Positions 63,291 through 64,000 of a stretch of 64,000 nt of DNA are shown in pieces. Within the stretch, counting starts at the first letter, position 1; every line of letters starts with the position of its first letter. Source of the stretch: Sternotherus odoratus (lineage: Eukaryota; Chordata; Testudines; Kinosternidae); assembly GCA_032164245.1 (NCBI GenBank), contig JAVMKO010000189.1:62001-126000 (forward strand). The letters are read 5' to 3'. The notes under the pieces are model-generated. The model saw only the letters and a program-made list of their open reading frames with translations. It was not told the origin of the DNA and did not search any database. Both the position numbers and the translations under genes were made by a program.

Positions 63291-64000
63291 CACCAAACGC
63301 AACCGGTCAGCCAGAACTACACCCCTCGCCCGACCGCCGCTTTCACCAAACCCAACCGCTCAGCCAGAACTACACCCCTCGCCCGACCGCCGCTTTCACC
63401 AAACCCAACCGCTCAGCCCTAACTACACCCCTCGCCCGACCGCCGCTTTCACCAAACCCAACCGCTCAGACCTAACTACACCCCTCACCCGACCGCCGCT
63501 TTCACCAAACCCAACCGCTCAGCCCTAACTACACCCCTCGCCCGACCGCCGCTTTCACCAAACCCAACCGCTCAGACCTAACTACACCCCTCGCCCGACC
63601 GCCGCTTTCACCAAACCCAACCGCTCAGCCATAACTACACCCCTCACCCGACCGCCGCTTTCACCAAACCCAACCGCTCAGCCCTAACTACACCCCTCGC
63701 CCGACCGCCGCTTTCACCAAACCCAACCGCTCAGCCCTAACTACACCCCTCACCCGACCGCCGCTTTCACCAAACCCAACCACTCAGCCAGAACTACACC
63801 CCTCGCCCGACCGCCGCTTTCACCAAACCCAACCGCTCAGCCCTAACTACACCCCTCGCCCGACCGCCGCTTTCACCAAACCCAACCGCTCAGACCTAAC
63901 TACACCCCTCGCCCGACCGCCGCTTTCACCAAACCCAACCGCTCAGCCATAACTACACCCCTCACCCGACCGCCGCTTTCACCAAACCCAACCGCTCAGC
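63291..64000 (-). repeat. 53-bp satellite (right copy, start only)
   Basis: Reverse complement of the left satellite: diverged partial copy to 63303, then 13 full monomers and a partial to the window end. The array continues outside the window, so its size cannot be compared with the left one. Confidence 0.97.

Overview
The window is vertebrate nuclear DNA, most likely from a turtle or another sauropsid microchromosome-like region. The evidence is extreme GC content with long C/G homopolymers, CR1 LINE 3' ends finishing in an ATTCTATGAT-type tail, solo LTRs of the TGTGACGAAG...CCGTGACA type with 5-bp target duplications, and intron-rich vertebrate genes. The turtle assignment rests on remembered similarity of the LTRs to turtle repeats and was not checked.

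The dominant feature is a very large inverted duplication. Bases 1-31867 (left arm, genes on +) are repeated in reverse complement from 64000 back to 39741 (right arm, genes on -). The left arm stops exactly at a run of 200 Ns (31868-32067), and the matching right-arm sequence simply continues past that point into 32068-39740. This is what two haplotype contigs joined head to head in scaffolding would look like, although a genuine palindrome cannot be excluded from sequence alone.

Each arm, read outside to inside, holds: a 53-bp satellite; the 3' part of a guanylate-binding protein (GBP) gene; an intergenic block with solo LTRs; a two-exon adenosine-receptor-like GPCR; RPS19 with noncoding exon 1, CRE cluster and large intronic minisatellite; a 72-bp minisatellite; CR1/LTR-like debris; a convergent pair of CTCF-type motifs; another solo LTR; and a signal-peptide first exon with an octamer-bearing promoter. 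The last may be CD79A, because that gene lies beside RPS19 in mammals.

The arms differ by point changes, minisatellite copy number, a 131-bp perfect hairpin insertion (right only), a 360-bp microhomology deletion (right only), one frameshift in RPS19 (right only) and one in the receptor (left only). The genes are unrelated in function: GTPase immunity, GPCR signalling, ribosome, and possibly the B-cell receptor. No operon-like cooperation is expected. The spacer 32068-39740 is GC-rich, full of minisatellites and amplified tRNA-like SINE heads, and shows no recognisable exon.
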